This document shows positions 36,255-47,943 of a stretch of 64,000 nt of DNA, piece by piece. The notes under the pieces were generated by a model that had not been told where the DNA came from, searched no databases, and was given only the letters and a program-made list of their open reading frames with translations. Source of the stretch: [Phialemoniopsis] sp. UDSM-2020. Lineage: Eukaryota > Ascomycota > Sordariomycetes > Thyridiales > Thyridiaceae. Position 1 is the first letter of the stretch; every line of letters starts with the position of its first letter. The stretch covers positions 1,240,001-1,304,000 of the forward strand of contig JAEILZ010000002.1 in the NCBI GenBank assembly GCA_018873225.1, in the 5' to 3' direction. The position numbers and the translations under genes were made by a program.

Positions 36255-37045
36255 GCCCCTGGCGCTAGCTAGGCCCTGGGGGCCTCCTGCACGATCATGG
36301 CCAAGGACCTGAAGATTTGACGTAGGCACGAAGACTGAACTGGGGAGAAGGGTCCAGGTGACTTTCTGTCAGTTTGCAGCAGGGACTCGGAGGAGGTCTT
36401 TACTTGCTCCATGACGGGAGAGAGCAGAGCATTTATGATTCGTGTGCCAAACAGGCACGACATAGCAGCATGGAGTTCGCTTGGAGTTGCCGGGTTGCAC
36501 GCAGCATGCGGTAGAGAGGCTTGAAGATACCTGATATGATATGCTTACTAGACAGTCACACAAGGTACTACTCATCAATGGGAACGATTATTGCTTTCAC
36601 TCGGCTCTTTTTGTTTTATATGCACATAAAAATGATGCCACGTCCATTGACTTTACAGTTAGCAGTTCTGAATCTCTTCCGACTCCTGCCCTTCATTATA
36701 AATGGAGCCTAGCTTGCCCTCGTCTCCTGTCGCTAGTGGTCTTGCTTTTCTCGCTGGCCTCTTGCGCCGGGTATAATATAACAGATGAAAAGTAGACCCA
36801 GATGGGCATCCGTGTAGACCCTGTTCCTCAGCCCTGTTTTAACAAAACCCTCAAGCAGCGATCTAACGAGCTGTATACATGTATCTCGTATACTTCCAAT
36901 AGAAAGTCATACAACTAAGAAAGTAGAACAGTCCAACCTAATAAAAACTCCGAGCTAAATGCGAGCCTAGTTGGCTATCAAAACACGCAAAATTGCCGAT
37001 TCTCATGGGCTGGCCATTTGGAAAGGGGGGCAGAAAGAATACTGC
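36255..37045. other. Convergent intergenic region
   Basis: About 790 bp between the facing 3' ends of the UCH and HAD-RGG genes. A short direct repeat (CTAGGCCC...CTAGGCCC) follows the UCH stop codon. Nothing else seen. Confidence 0.55.
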
Positions 37046-38946
37046 TCAGTAGTAGTTGTTCAGTTCCGGTCCTCCAGAGCCGAAGCCACCCCGGCTGCCA
37101 CTCTGCGCTGCCGGTCCAGTAGGTGGCTGCTGTTGCCAGCCACCAGTATTCGGTCCGTTGTTATTATTCTTGCCGAAAGTCTGCTGTTGTTGCTGCGAGC
37201 TGTCGTCATAGTCCACTTGGTGACTACCCCGGCCAACGTCATCCAGCGAGTGGTAGTGGTGCTTAGCTCTACCTCCTCGGCCTCCCCTCCCGCCTCGACC
37301 ACCACGGCCTCCAGTATGGAAGCCTCTGCCACCTCGGCCGCCGCGGCCACCTCTGCCTCCCTGGTGGTGGAAGCCACGGCCGCCACCGCTAGGCCCATGC
37401 GGCACACCAGGCTGTCTGAAACTTGGCTCGCCGCCGCCGTCATCAGGCTGTCTGGGACGTTTCCCACCCGCGCCGGCCTTGTTGGGGAACAAGCTCTCGT
37501 AGGCGTTCTCGCTGGGATTCTCGGGTTCGATCCTGAGGAGAACCTTCTCTCCTACTGTAGTCTCAAAGATGTGCGCCTGCTCCGGAGTTACAGGGTGCCA
37601 ATTTTGGATCTTGTTTGCGTCCATGGGCCGGGAACCCTTGCGGACAGCCAGAACCACGAACGGGCTTGGATTGTCTGTGTGAAACTTTGCAACTGGTGGG
37701 ACAGGTCGAACACATGCAGCCCAAATACTATTCTCGAAGCAAGCGGTGCCGGTCACCTCCCATTTCATCTTGGCACCCATACCGCCGACCTTGTCCAGAA
37801 TGCTACGCGGGCAAGGGCGCGGGCAGATCATGATGTTGTTCGCAAGGACCTTGAGGTCGCTGTCAACGACACTGGGTGGTAGCTGAGCCAGCGTCAATAG
37901 GCGCTGGGTGTCGGCATGGCTAATGAGATAGCCTGTGTAGAAGACGGTTTTCTTGATGACCAGCCTGTCGCCTTTGTGGGTATGTGACCTTTTGACGAGA
38001 GCCTCGTTGTGTGCGTTGACGAGGTGCTGTACTTCAGCAATCTCGACAACGGGGTCCAAGTTTGTGGCGAGGTCGGCCACCTGCACGACCTCTGCACCAA
38101 TAGGCCCCCGAGTCCGGCCACCAGGACCCGTACCGTTCTGTCGGATGTTGTAGTCTCCGAGGAAATCGCGGAAGCCCTTCACGTGCTTCGGTCGGTCTTC
38201 GTATACGCGTATCTCATCGGCTTGTTTGTAGGTCTCCATCAAGGTCTCAAGATAGACCTGCTTGAAGTGCATGGTACTGTTGAAGCGCTGGTTGTCGGGC
38301 CCCACGGCCGGCTTGAGGGTGACTAGATCGAATTCGAGTTCTTTGCTCGTGATCATCCTCTTGATCAATTCGCCGAACCCCGTCTCCGATCTTCCTGTGA
38401 GCAGAATGCACAGTGCATCCTTCTGTTTCATGCTTAGACGGACCAGTTCAACAATCTTCTCATTCCACCATCCTTCCCAGGCGCGGGGTTCCTCCTTTGC
38501 GAGACCGTCGCCAGTCGCGGCGAGGATGCGACTATCGTGCCACCAACCACCGTTCACAAAGATGTCGGGACTGGCCAGCGACCCTATCGTAGGACCGTTC
38601 CATAGCTTCGGATTGGGTAGCGGAGTTTTGAACACTGAGGAGGCCAATGATGTCAGCTTCAAGAGTGTTTTCACTCCTTGGTGACGAGGCGATGTTGGGC
38701 CAATTACTTACAAGTATTGTCAAAGTCGTAAACGTGCAGCGACTTGATTCTGTCGACGGGTGGGAGCTGCTTATTGAGAATGGACCAGCGGCTCATGGCC
38801 GTGACTGTATACTGCTGCTGGGGTTGTTTGGTCGTAGCGACGCCGGAGGAGCCAGTCTGCGCCAACCGGGCGTAGTTGGCGTACGCTGATGAAGTCATGG
38901 CTCGGCTGGAAACGGCGTTTCGCGTGGACTTTGCTACAGCATACAT
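37046..38946 (-). CDS. HAD-superfamily 'Swiss-army-knife' RNA-repair-type protein with RGG box
   Basis: Predicted 607 aa in two exons (38946-38712 and 38634-37046). The HAD nucleophile motif DFDNT lies at residues 74-78 and continues after the intron as LFKTPLPNP. Further HAD-like elements follow (CILLTGRSETGF, IRVYEDRPKH). The layout matches the HAD domain placed by Pfam in the 'Swiss Army Knife RNA repair' group (PF10307), whose biochemical role is not established. A second globular part at about 270-430 contains a GYLISHADTQRLL-type segment. Residues 495-534 are a dense RGG box, followed by a Gln/Asn/Gly-rich tail, both typical of RNA-binding and condensate proteins. The first ATG (38946) gives a short basic, Ser/Ala-rich leader that could target mitochondria; the ATG at 38898 would remove it. 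Confidence 0.8.
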
Positions 38947-39972
38947 AGAGAGGTCATGGCCGATGGCGAATGTAAGGTAGTCGGTCGCGTGTCTTGGGGA
39001 TTGATGATTGCAAGAAAGGCAGGGCAGGCATTGAAGACCAAGCTTTGATATGGGTGGGCTTGAGGCTTATCGTTATCGCTGTCTCAGCTCGAGTTCAGGT
39101 ACGACCTGTGAGATGCTGGCGCGCGCCTGTCAGGAAGGCAATGGCGGGGCTAGACAACCACTTCTGCTCGCCTTACGGTGGTCGGAACCAGTAATTCATT
39201 GAAACTTAAAATTTGTTGGCACATTGGCTGCACTAATTATTGGAGGCTCCTTGACTAGGTACTTTACTTGATGTATACTACTCAGACCCATGGGGCGCAC
39301 AGAGTCTAAGAAGGTACGATACTGAGGGATGAAATGCGAACCAACCAGGATGAACGAGGCAATGTCATAAGAATGAGTTCGAATGGACTTGATTTTGTGA
39401 ATTAATGGAGGACTGATAGCGGCGGAGAACGTCACCAGGCCAGGTATAAGCTTGGTAAGGTAGTTTCAAGTTTCGAGCTCCGGAGTCTTGCGATTTGATT
39501 CATGCTGGTCGTAGGCAGGAATCAGAGATGAATTCCAGCAACACTTTCCAAAGGTTCTGTTCCAGAGACATGGCAGGCAGCTGGTCTTCTGGTAAGTCAA
39601 CCATTTATCTTGTATACACATTGAGTGACTTGGGCCTCCATCATTTTCCCCGACCCGCTGATTCGCAGATGCATAATTTCTTCGCGGTCATATCGGCGCA
39701 TTAAGAGATCTTTTGTAAGCCGTTCGTCGCATGTCGATTGGCACGTTTGCTGCGACGTCTTTGCTGATGTCGGGTACTGTCTTCCCTCAGCCAGAAAGGC
39801 CCAGCGGGCACATCAAGCGTTGAGGGTAGTCATTTCCAGTAGATGTTGAGGCATGTCTCCTTCGTAGGCGGCTCACACCACTGGCTTGCCAGTCAAATGA
39901 CGTGCGCTGGTATCGGGCGCTATATCGCGTGTTCTTCGAAGCAGTTTGTGCGCATGGGCATCATAATTTGCC
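38947..39972. other. Intergenic region between two leftward genes
   Basis: About 1 kb holding the promoter of the HAD-RGG gene and the 3' flank of bud20. No coding potential recognised. Confidence 0.55.
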
Positions 39973-40440
39973 TCATGACATGGCAATGTCCTCGGTCTGT
40001 CCCTTCTCCACTCTGCCGTTGTCGGTGCGCAGTCCTACCGCCGCCTCGGCCTCCTTTTGCGTGTAAGGTTCCTCCTTCAGCTGCTTGACCCTGTGTATAG
40101 ACCGAAATGTCAGCCTCTAAGCCACCGGCGAGTATCATCGTGCCTGGGGAGAACTGACCTCCTCTTGTGAGGCTTTCCCCTGCGGTGATCCACAAGGGTA
40201 GTCTCGGTCTCGAACCACTTGGCGCACTCGACGCAGTAATGCCTGCCTAGGCCGGGGAGGTCTTCAGACGCTTTGGTCTCCTGCCACTGTGCGAGATGCT
40301 TTGGAGACAGTATGTCGGCCTTGATCTGGTCGACATCCCTATCAAGATGTCAGGATGCTGGACTTTGGTCTCGCCTCTGCAGATCCATACCTGGTCTTGT
40401 TGCGAGTCTTGGTGATAGTTCGCTTATTTGAGACGCCCAT
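39973..40440 (-). CDS. bud20: Bud20/ZNF593-like C2H2 zinc-finger ribosome-export factor
   Basis: Predicted 115 aa in three short exons (40440-40391, 40338-40159, 40090-39973), all in phase. It is easy to miss because no exon is a long open frame. The N-terminus MGVSNKRTITKTRNKTRDVD is Lys/Arg-rich. A U1-type C2H2 finger follows, with C52, C55, H68 and H74 (HYCVECAKWF, LVDHRRGKPHKRR). The end is acidic and Gln/Glu-rich. The pattern, size and order match Bud20 of yeast and human ZNF593. Bud20 is a shuttling factor that rides on pre-60S ribosomal particles and helps their nuclear export. Both splice junctions interrupt an Arg codon (AG|G). Confidence 0.9.
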
Positions 40441-42776
40441 ATTGAAGGAGATCCGCAGAGCCTGCGTGCTGTCGCCCGGGAGAAGTGTAAAGCGGTAGAC
40501 CGATCTCTACTCCGTCTGTATTTCGATGCGGCTCACATGAAAGGTTGAGAGTGTCTGGGGAAAAACTTGCACTTGCAACTTTTTAGTGGGGCCGTTGGTG
40601 GGATGGGCGGGTAGAGATAACGATAAGGAGATGTTAGTGATCGGTCGGTACTCAGTGAAGGTACCTTGGTTGCTTGACAGTCTGATACATCGAGACAAGC
40701 CCAAAGCTGCCAGTCGCAAGTGCGGAAACCCTCGGACCAGTCAGATGGCCTCAAAGCTACACAACATCTGGTGACAGGTCGGGTGGTTGGATGATTGAAC
40801 GCGGTGTCTTGGTTTTATGAGATCATCCTGCTGATCTCCGTCCACACCTTTACAACATACTGACGTTCCCCCCTTGACCGAATTATCGGCATGTACAAGA
40901 AATTGTATCAATAGAATCGACAATGGTCCAGCCTTTGCCTCTTCTTGCAATTGGCATTATTCGATCGGTTGCAGGTGATGGAATGGAAATTGGCAGCGCT
41001 GAGCCCCGTCGGTCGGCCGCCCGTAACTCCTCGTAACGCCTGGCATGCCCGAGCTTGAACCGCCGCATCGCCGAGCTAAAACAATGACCGCCCCACTGCA
41101 CCTGGGAAATCACCGCGCACCCCCATGTCCGCGTCTCCAGATCGAACAAATTTTTCTTTGCGGCGACACATCCGACTAGCTATGCAGCTATTGACGAGCC
41201 GAATCTTGTCAATTGCATTTCGGATACACAGAGGCTTGCCCCGGCTGTGTTGCGATTTCTACGAACCTCAAATATACAGAGGATTTCTTGAGACTCCCGA
41301 ACAGACCAGGTTTCCCCAGTGTACCTTACCCCAGAGTACTAACCGCATTGAGCCTGTATAATTCTGGACCTTCTACAGGGGAAAATGATTCAGTAGGTAC
41401 CTAACAGGGTTTGGCCAGGCCGAGGAAACGTAGCCCGCCCCACGTCAAGGAAAAGGAAAGCCAGTGTACCGGCGTGTACCGAGCCGGCCGTGAGGCATTT
41501 TGAAGCACCGAAGCTCCCTCGGGGAGGTACCTGGCTGCTGCTGCTGACCATTAGACTGGCTCTTGGGCACGCAAGGCCAATTGCTCAAGCAACAACACCA
41601 ATGGGAGAGCTCCGAAATAAGCATCCAGGAAAAGTGCCGCTCTGCCGGAAGACCCCTGATGGAAACTTCCTCTCCCCCAAAGGTCAATAATTTGCCGCAC
41701 AAATGTGCTGCCAGTGAAAACATTGAAAGCCGTCAATTTTGCACATAGCCGTTGTAGGTAGTGGGATAATCCGGGGGTATCTCCAGGTAGGTTGGTCGAC
41801 TGTCGGATAGCAGACGTCGGATATGCCTACACGTCCGGCTTGAGGCCGCTCACACGGATCGGGGGATCTAGATGGGGCCTCGATTTCCGCTGTGTTCAAT
41901 CCGGACGCTTCTCCCCAACATTGATTATATTCAGAGTAAATACGAATCACTGTGTACTGTATGTCTGCAGTCGAGATCATGTGCCCGTTGTGTTGGGTCC
42001 GACGGCTGGCATGACACGCGATGCGATACGATGTGATGTGGTGGGTGCGGAGGATGACAGGAGATGCCGAGCAGCCTCGCCTCAAATGGCCGGTCGTGGC
42101 TCGCAAATCCGCAAGTATTTACGAATTCTAGGTGGCATTTCGGGGCTTGGGAAGGCCCCAGACAGGGGGTGATAGCTTAGTCGAGACACGCTGGACCTTG
42201 CACTGGCTCCACCCAAAAACACCTGGGCGTAGTTTTGGCAGCGTTCAATTTGATCTGGGCTTGCTGGGGGGTCGACCAGAGGCTCCACCCTGGCACGACT
42301 TACGGCAAAGCCATGGGAAAAAGCTTGTGACGTTCACCTGTTCGCAGAGGTAACCAGGAGGTTGTCTGGTGCCCGCTTTTCCTGGTAAAATAATCGGCCT
42401 CGTCTGATTCGCCCGTTGGCCCGCCATCCCCATCGTCATAGCCGAGAAAGTACCTCGCCGCAAAAGAAGAGCGTGGAGGCGCCGGCGGGACGGCCAAGCT
42501 GCTGCTGTTGCTGGTGATTCTAGCGCCAATTTGTCCCAAATCCTGTCTGGCCTTCATTATTTCTTCCACCCTCCTCCAAATCTCTCCACCTATTCTTTTC
42601 TTCTCACCACGACTTCCTTTCTTGTTTCTGTGTCGGCGTCCCAGGGAGACTTGATAATAGATTCATCTCTTCCTTGCGATAGCTTCCAAGTGGTGTTTAC
42701 TGCAACATCTCCACTGCAATTGATCTATCTTTCTCTTGCTTGAGCCTCCCCGCACGAGCAGCCACCTGTCGTCACC
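40441..42776. other. 2.3-kb divergent region, bud20 / aconitase
   Basis: Promoters of bud20 (left) and the aconitase gene (right). A CCAAT box lies at 42526-42530, 247 bp before the aconitase start. A CT-rich leader precedes the start codon. Open frames near 41684-42172 overlap on both strands and match nothing known. Confidence 0.5.
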
Positions 42777-45372
42777 ATGTTGGCCACTCGTCAGGTGCTG
42801 GGCCATGTTGGCCGCAGCCGCGCTCCCATGGCCAGCCTGGGTCTGCGACGGACCATGGCCACTGTCACTGACAGCCCTCTCGACCGCAAGGTAAGCTTGA
42901 TAATGCAATTTGCAGTGGTCTCGCCGCTCTTGCTGTGATCTGATAGCTAACCGGTGATGCCTCGGCACAACACAGGTCAGGCAAAACAACTGGGAGGACA
43001 GCAACTTCATCAACTACAAGAAGATGTCTGAGAACCTCGCCATTGTCCGGAGTCGCCTCAACCGCCCTCTGACATATGCCGAGAAGATTCTCTACTCTCA
43101 CTTGGATGACCCGCACGGGCAGGACATCGAGCGTGGTGTCTCCTACCTCAAGCTGCGACCGGATCGCGTTGCTTGCCAGGATGCCACCGCCCAGATGGCC
43201 ATCCTTCAGTTCATGTCGGCCGGCATGCCCTCCGTTGCCAACCCCACCACTGTCCACTGCGATCACTTGATCGAGGCTCAGATTGGCGGTGCTAAGGATC
43301 TTGCTCGCGCTTGCGACATCAACAAGGAGGTCTACGACTTCCTTGCCTCTGCTTGCGCCAAGTACAACATTGGTTTCTGGAAGCCCGGCTCTGGTATCAT
43401 CCACCAGATCCTGCTCGAGAACTACGCCTTCCCCGGTGGTCTGCTTATCGGTACTGACTCCCACACCCCCAACGGTGGTGGTCTCGGTATGGCTGCTATT
43501 GGTGTCGGTGGTGCCGATGCTGTCGATGTCATGGCCAACCTTCCCTGGGAGCTGAAGGCCCCCAAGGTCATTGGTGTCCGCCTTACTGGCCAGATGTCTG
43601 GCTGGACCTCGCCCAAGGATATTATCACCAAGGTTGCCGGTATCCTGACTGTCAAGGGTGGCACTGGTGCCATCGTTGAGTACCACGGCCCCGGTACCGA
43701 GTCCTTCTCGTGCACGGGTATGGCTACTATTTGCAACATGTAAGAAATGGCGCCCTTTCTTTGTTCTAGATGTTTGGTTTTTTTCAAGATTTTTTTTTGG
43801 AACGCATTCGCTGACTTTTCGTATTAAGGGGTGCCGAGATTGGTGCAACCACCTCCGTCTTCCCCTTCAACGACCGCATGTACGACTACCTGAAGGCCAC
43901 CAAGCGTACCGACATTGGTGACTTCGCCCGCACGTACGCCAAGGAGCTCCGTGAGGACGAGGGCGCCGAGTACGATCAGCTCATCGAGATCAACCTGACT
44001 GAGCTCGAGCCCCACGTTAACGGTCCCTTCACCCCCGATCTGGCCACCCCCATCTCCAAGCTCAAGGAGGTTGCCAAGGCCAACGGGTGGCCTGAGGAGG
44101 TCAAGGTCGGTCTTATCGGCTCTTGCACCAACTCCTCGTATGAGGACATGAACCGTGCCGCTGCCATTGCCCAGGATGCCCTGGACCACGGCATCAAGGC
44201 CAAGGCCCTTTTCACCGTCACCCCCGGTTCCGAGCAGATTCGCGCTACCATCCAGCGCGACGGTCAGCTTGCCACCTTTGAGGAGTTCGGCGGTATGGTT
44301 CTTGCCAACGCCTGCGGCCCCTGCATTGGTCAGTGGGATCGTCAGGACGTCAAGAAGGGCGAGGCCAACACCATTGTCTGCTCTTACAACCGTAACTTCA
44401 CCGGACGTAACGACGGCAACCCCGCCACCCACTGCTTCGTCACCTCGCCCGACATGGTCCTTGCCATGACCGTTGCCGGCTCGCTTTACTTCAACCCCCT
44501 CACCGACAAGCTCAAGGACAAGGATGGCAACGAGTTCATGCTCACTCCTCCTAGCGTTAACGCCATGCCCGACCGCGGCTACGACCCCGGCCAAGACACC
44601 TACCAGGCTCCTCCCAAGGACCGTTCCTCCGTCAACGTCCAGGTCTCCCCCAGCTCTGACCGTCTTCAGATCCTGTCTCCCTTCAACGCTTGGGACGGCA
44701 AGGATGCCACCGACTGCCCCATCCTGATCAAGGCTCAGGGCAAGACCACCACCGATCACATCTCCATGGCCGGTCCCTGGCTCAAGTACCGTGGTCACCT
44801 GGACAACATCTCCAACAACATGCTGATCGGTGCCATCAACGCTGAGAACGGCGAGGCCAACAAGATCAAGAACTCTACCACTGGCGAGTACGATGCTGTT
44901 CCTGCCGTTGCCCGTGACTACAAGGCCAAGGGTATCAAGTGGGTTGTCATTGGTGACTGGAACTACGGTGAGGGCTCTTCCCGTGAGCACGCCGCTCTGG
45001 AGCCCAGGCATCTCGGCGGTCTGGCTATCGTCACCCGATCCTTCGCCCGTATCCACGAGACCAACCTGAAGAAGCAGGGTATGCTTCCGCTTACCTTTGC
45101 TGACCCCGCCGACTACGACAAGATCAACCCTGAGGACCGCGTAAGTTGACACTTCTAAAGTCTTTCATTGACATAATGTATCTTGCTAACAAGCGCATCA
45201 GGTCGACATCCTCTGCACTGAGATCGCCGTTGGCCAGCCCATGACGATGCGCGTCCACCCCAAGGATGGCAAGACCTTCGAGGTCAAGCTGCAGCACACC
45301 TTCAACGCCGGCCAGATCGAGTGGTTCAAGAACGGCAGCGCTCTCAACACCATGGCCAAGGCCCACAAATAA
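42777..45372 (+). CDS. aco1: Aconitate hydratase, mitochondrial
   Basis: Predicted 786 aa in four exons: 42777-42890, 42976-43739, 43829-45140, 45202-45372. It interconverts citrate and isocitrate in the TCA cycle. The first ~27 residues are basic and Ser/Ala/Leu-rich, a typical mitochondrial presequence ([14 protein letters not shown] at its end). The three cysteines that hold the 4Fe-4S cluster are present: C392 in GSCTNSS, and C455 and C458 in ACGPCIGQW. The C-terminal swivel domain carries [13 protein letters not shown]. Length is that of fungal mitochondrial aconitases (about 780 aa). Codon use is strongly biased to C- and T-ending codons, as in highly expressed fungal genes, and this leaves a long stop-free antisense frame. 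In aspergilli aconitase is repressed by HapX under iron starvation; the upstream CCAAT is compatible but not proof. Confidence 0.98.
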
Positions 45373-46205
45373 GCGATCAATCCGCACGTTTGCTGGGTCA
45401 AGGGGACGAGTGTGAGGCACTGACGATAAGCGTTGATTTCAAAAGCATCATATCATACCACATTGTATTGTGCGACGGCGGGCCTGGGGGTTTTGCGCGG
45501 GATTTTTGCCGGAGTCTCTGTGTAATGTTTTTCTATGTTTTAGGAAGTCATTTACCCTCGACCAGACACATCGAGAACTTCTTTATTAGCTGTACAAAAT
45601 GGAAATCAAAAATTTGAAAATATAAACACTTGGTCCCCAGAGCCTCAGTGATGCTGCCCACGTATATAAGGCAGATTTATCCCACAACCAACCCATATTA
45701 ATTCGGGCAAGGTCTCATCCCTGCTCAGAATGCTTCTCTTTACTGCCTTGTTACTCAAGAAAGAAGACCTTAAGATGACGACAAACAAACAATAAGCAGA
45801 TATCACCCATTACAGGGTATCATATGGATGGAAGAAGAATATGTCTTAGAAGAACAAAACCCCCGTTAGATGAAATTCGTGTCAGAGCTGGCTGATAGCG
45901 ATAAGCACCAATCGAGAAAAAGCCAGATAAGTGGCCACTGATAAGGGGCAGTTATGGACCTGTCTCACGCGACGCACTTCCTCCAGAATCTCAGGCCCAG
46001 TATCTACCAAACGATCATTACGAAGGGCCTGCCTTGCTGGTTTTGTTCTTGTTTCGGCGCATGATGGTGGAAGTCCTGCTTAACCGCTCTTGATCAATAC
46101 GCGCAACTCTCACTGCTCCTCGTGAGATCCTAGACCTCCGATCAAGCGTCTTCGCCTCATCTGGGTAGATATAATCGAGGGCACCGGCCTAGTTCCTGAG
46201 TTACA
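45373..46205. other. Intergenic region, aco1 3' flank and rbd2 promoter
   Basis: About 830 bp between two rightward genes. No gene or repeat recognised. Confidence 0.55.
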
Positions 46206-47382
46206 ATGGCACCTCCCTCGTCCTCTTCTGCCTCGGGCGCGAGCCGCCTGCCGAGTTTCAACATCCTGCGAGCGAGATCTTACGTCTTTCGGCTGCCGCT
46301 GTTCACGCGCCTCATCCTCTTTCTGATTATACTACTGTGGTTCCTCGGGCTGCAGTCTGCGTGGGATGTTCGGGAATGGGGCGCGCTTGTTCCGGACAAG
46401 ATTGGGTTCACGACAGGTAGGCTTGCGATCCATCTCTGGTGCTTTGCGAAGGACTCCAGTTGCAATTTTTGGTGGTGGTTGAGATGCGCGGAGCAGGGCA
46501 CGACAAAGCCCAACCCGTCGAGGAACAAATGCCTTTTGAGAAGGACGAGGTGCTAATACGTGACTCTTACTCCTGTATAGCTTACCGGACGAACACCTTC
46601 CCGCTCATACATATCGACTTCTTCCATGTGCTCATGAACGTGCTGGCGCTGACGCCGTTACTTGAGCGCTTCGAAAGCGAGTATGGCACGCTGACCTCTC
46701 TGGCGCTGTTCTTTGGCCGTACGTATCCTCCCCTCGCAGAGCTATAACAGGGCGGAGCTGACAGTTCACAAGCCCTGTCCACTTTCCCCGCGCTGCTGTA
46801 CGTATTCATAGAGCGGGTGATATTGAGGAGTAATACGGTAGTGATGGGTGCCAGGTATGTATAACCCAATCCATAGCGGCGATTATCTAGAGAACAGCAG
46901 AGTTGACAGCATGGACGATAGTGTTTGGGTCTTCCTGCTCCTCGGCATGGAGGCCATCCGAACTTATCGCACAAACCCGCACCTTGTCATCGCCACATAT
47001 CATATTCCTACCTGGACGACGCCGCTCATGCTCGTCCTTGTTGTCTCAGCACTTGTTCACAACGCGAGTCTGCTGGGACACCTTTGCGGCCTGGCGTTTG
47101 GGTACCTCGGTGAGCTCCAGCCAATACCGTCCCAGATGTGTATATGCATGCTGACCGTTTGAAATAGCTGGCCTGGGCTACTTGAAGCTCGTTGCACCGC
47201 CCGAGTGGGCTCTGCGGTGGATTGAGGGCAAGCTGAACCTGCTGGGACGGCTGCCGCACTATGTCAGTGTGGACCAGAAGACATATGGCCGGTTTGGGGT
47301 TCTACCATCATCGGGCGGCCCCGCCGGTGGCTCAGGCGTCCAATTGGGATATGTCGGGTCTACACAGAGGTTAGGCCCTTGA
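46206..47382 (+). CDS. rbd2: Rhomboid intramembrane protease Rbd2
   Basis: Predicted 277 aa in five exons: 46206-46416, 46581-46718, 46773-46854, 46922-47109, 47168-47382. It is a Golgi/ER multi-pass rhomboid; in fission yeast and aspergilli Rbd2 takes part in SREBP (Sre1/SrbA) activation under low oxygen or azole stress. The catalytic pair is S144 in MGASVWVFLLLG and H197 in LLGHLCGLAFGYL. Conserved family landmarks include FFHVLMNVLALTPLLERFE, and the tail RWIEGKLNLLGRLPHYVSVD. The serine context is GASVW rather than the classical GxSG, as expected for the Rbd2 branch. The catalytic Ser codon (AG|T) is split by intron 3, which gives a strong check on the model. About six hydrophobic segments are visible. 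Confidence 0.95.
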
Positions 47383-47943
47383 ATTAAAGAAGGATTCTGA
47401 CCTGCAACATCTATATAGAAGCGGGGAAAGCTGTGTATAATACCATCTGAGCGCGACGTGGGGACATTGTTCAGGGCCGAGGGGCCGCTGGTGCGGAACG
47501 GGTGTTGTAGTATCTCAGTTGAGGGCGTTCCTCGATGATGTATATTCCACATGCAATGATCAGATATTGCTCGAATGGAAGCTCCAAGATATATTTTTTA
47601 CCGGACATACTTTAGGAACGATCCGATATTCGTTCGTATGGATCACTTATATCGTGGCATCCATGGGCGTATCATTTAACCTTGGATTCAGTTAAGCCAT
47701 TAGGTTACCATGTTTATGTACCTACCACTTCGTTTACTATCTCTCGTGTGAATATTAATTGCGTACGTGCTTTCCTCGTGCGGTTGCTGTCGACATTGGG
47801 TGTGGCTTATGCAACAATCGGGGCGCGTGTGGGGTGCATATTGACAGCCCGCATCGTATTCCCACCCTTTAGCTCCTGCCTCGAAACCTCATAGCTGTCA
47901 CTTCCACGGCGTTCCAGAGTGCAGCTGTGAACGGTACTGCAAG
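47383..47943. other. Intergenic region, rbd2 / gaa1
   Basis: About 560 bp between two rightward genes; contains the gaa1 promoter. Nothing notable seen. Confidence 0.55.

Noticed and set aside
36252..36295. Short direct repeats after the UCH stop as transposon footprint
   Set aside because: Only 8-10 bp, GC-rich and lacking terminal repeats or a target duplication.
43824..45152. 442-residue open frame antisense to aconitase exon 3
   Set aside because: It mirrors the aconitase frame, is rich in Val/Gly/Leu as expected from antisense of C-ending codons, has no splice structure and matches no family. Strong codon bias explains the lack of stops.
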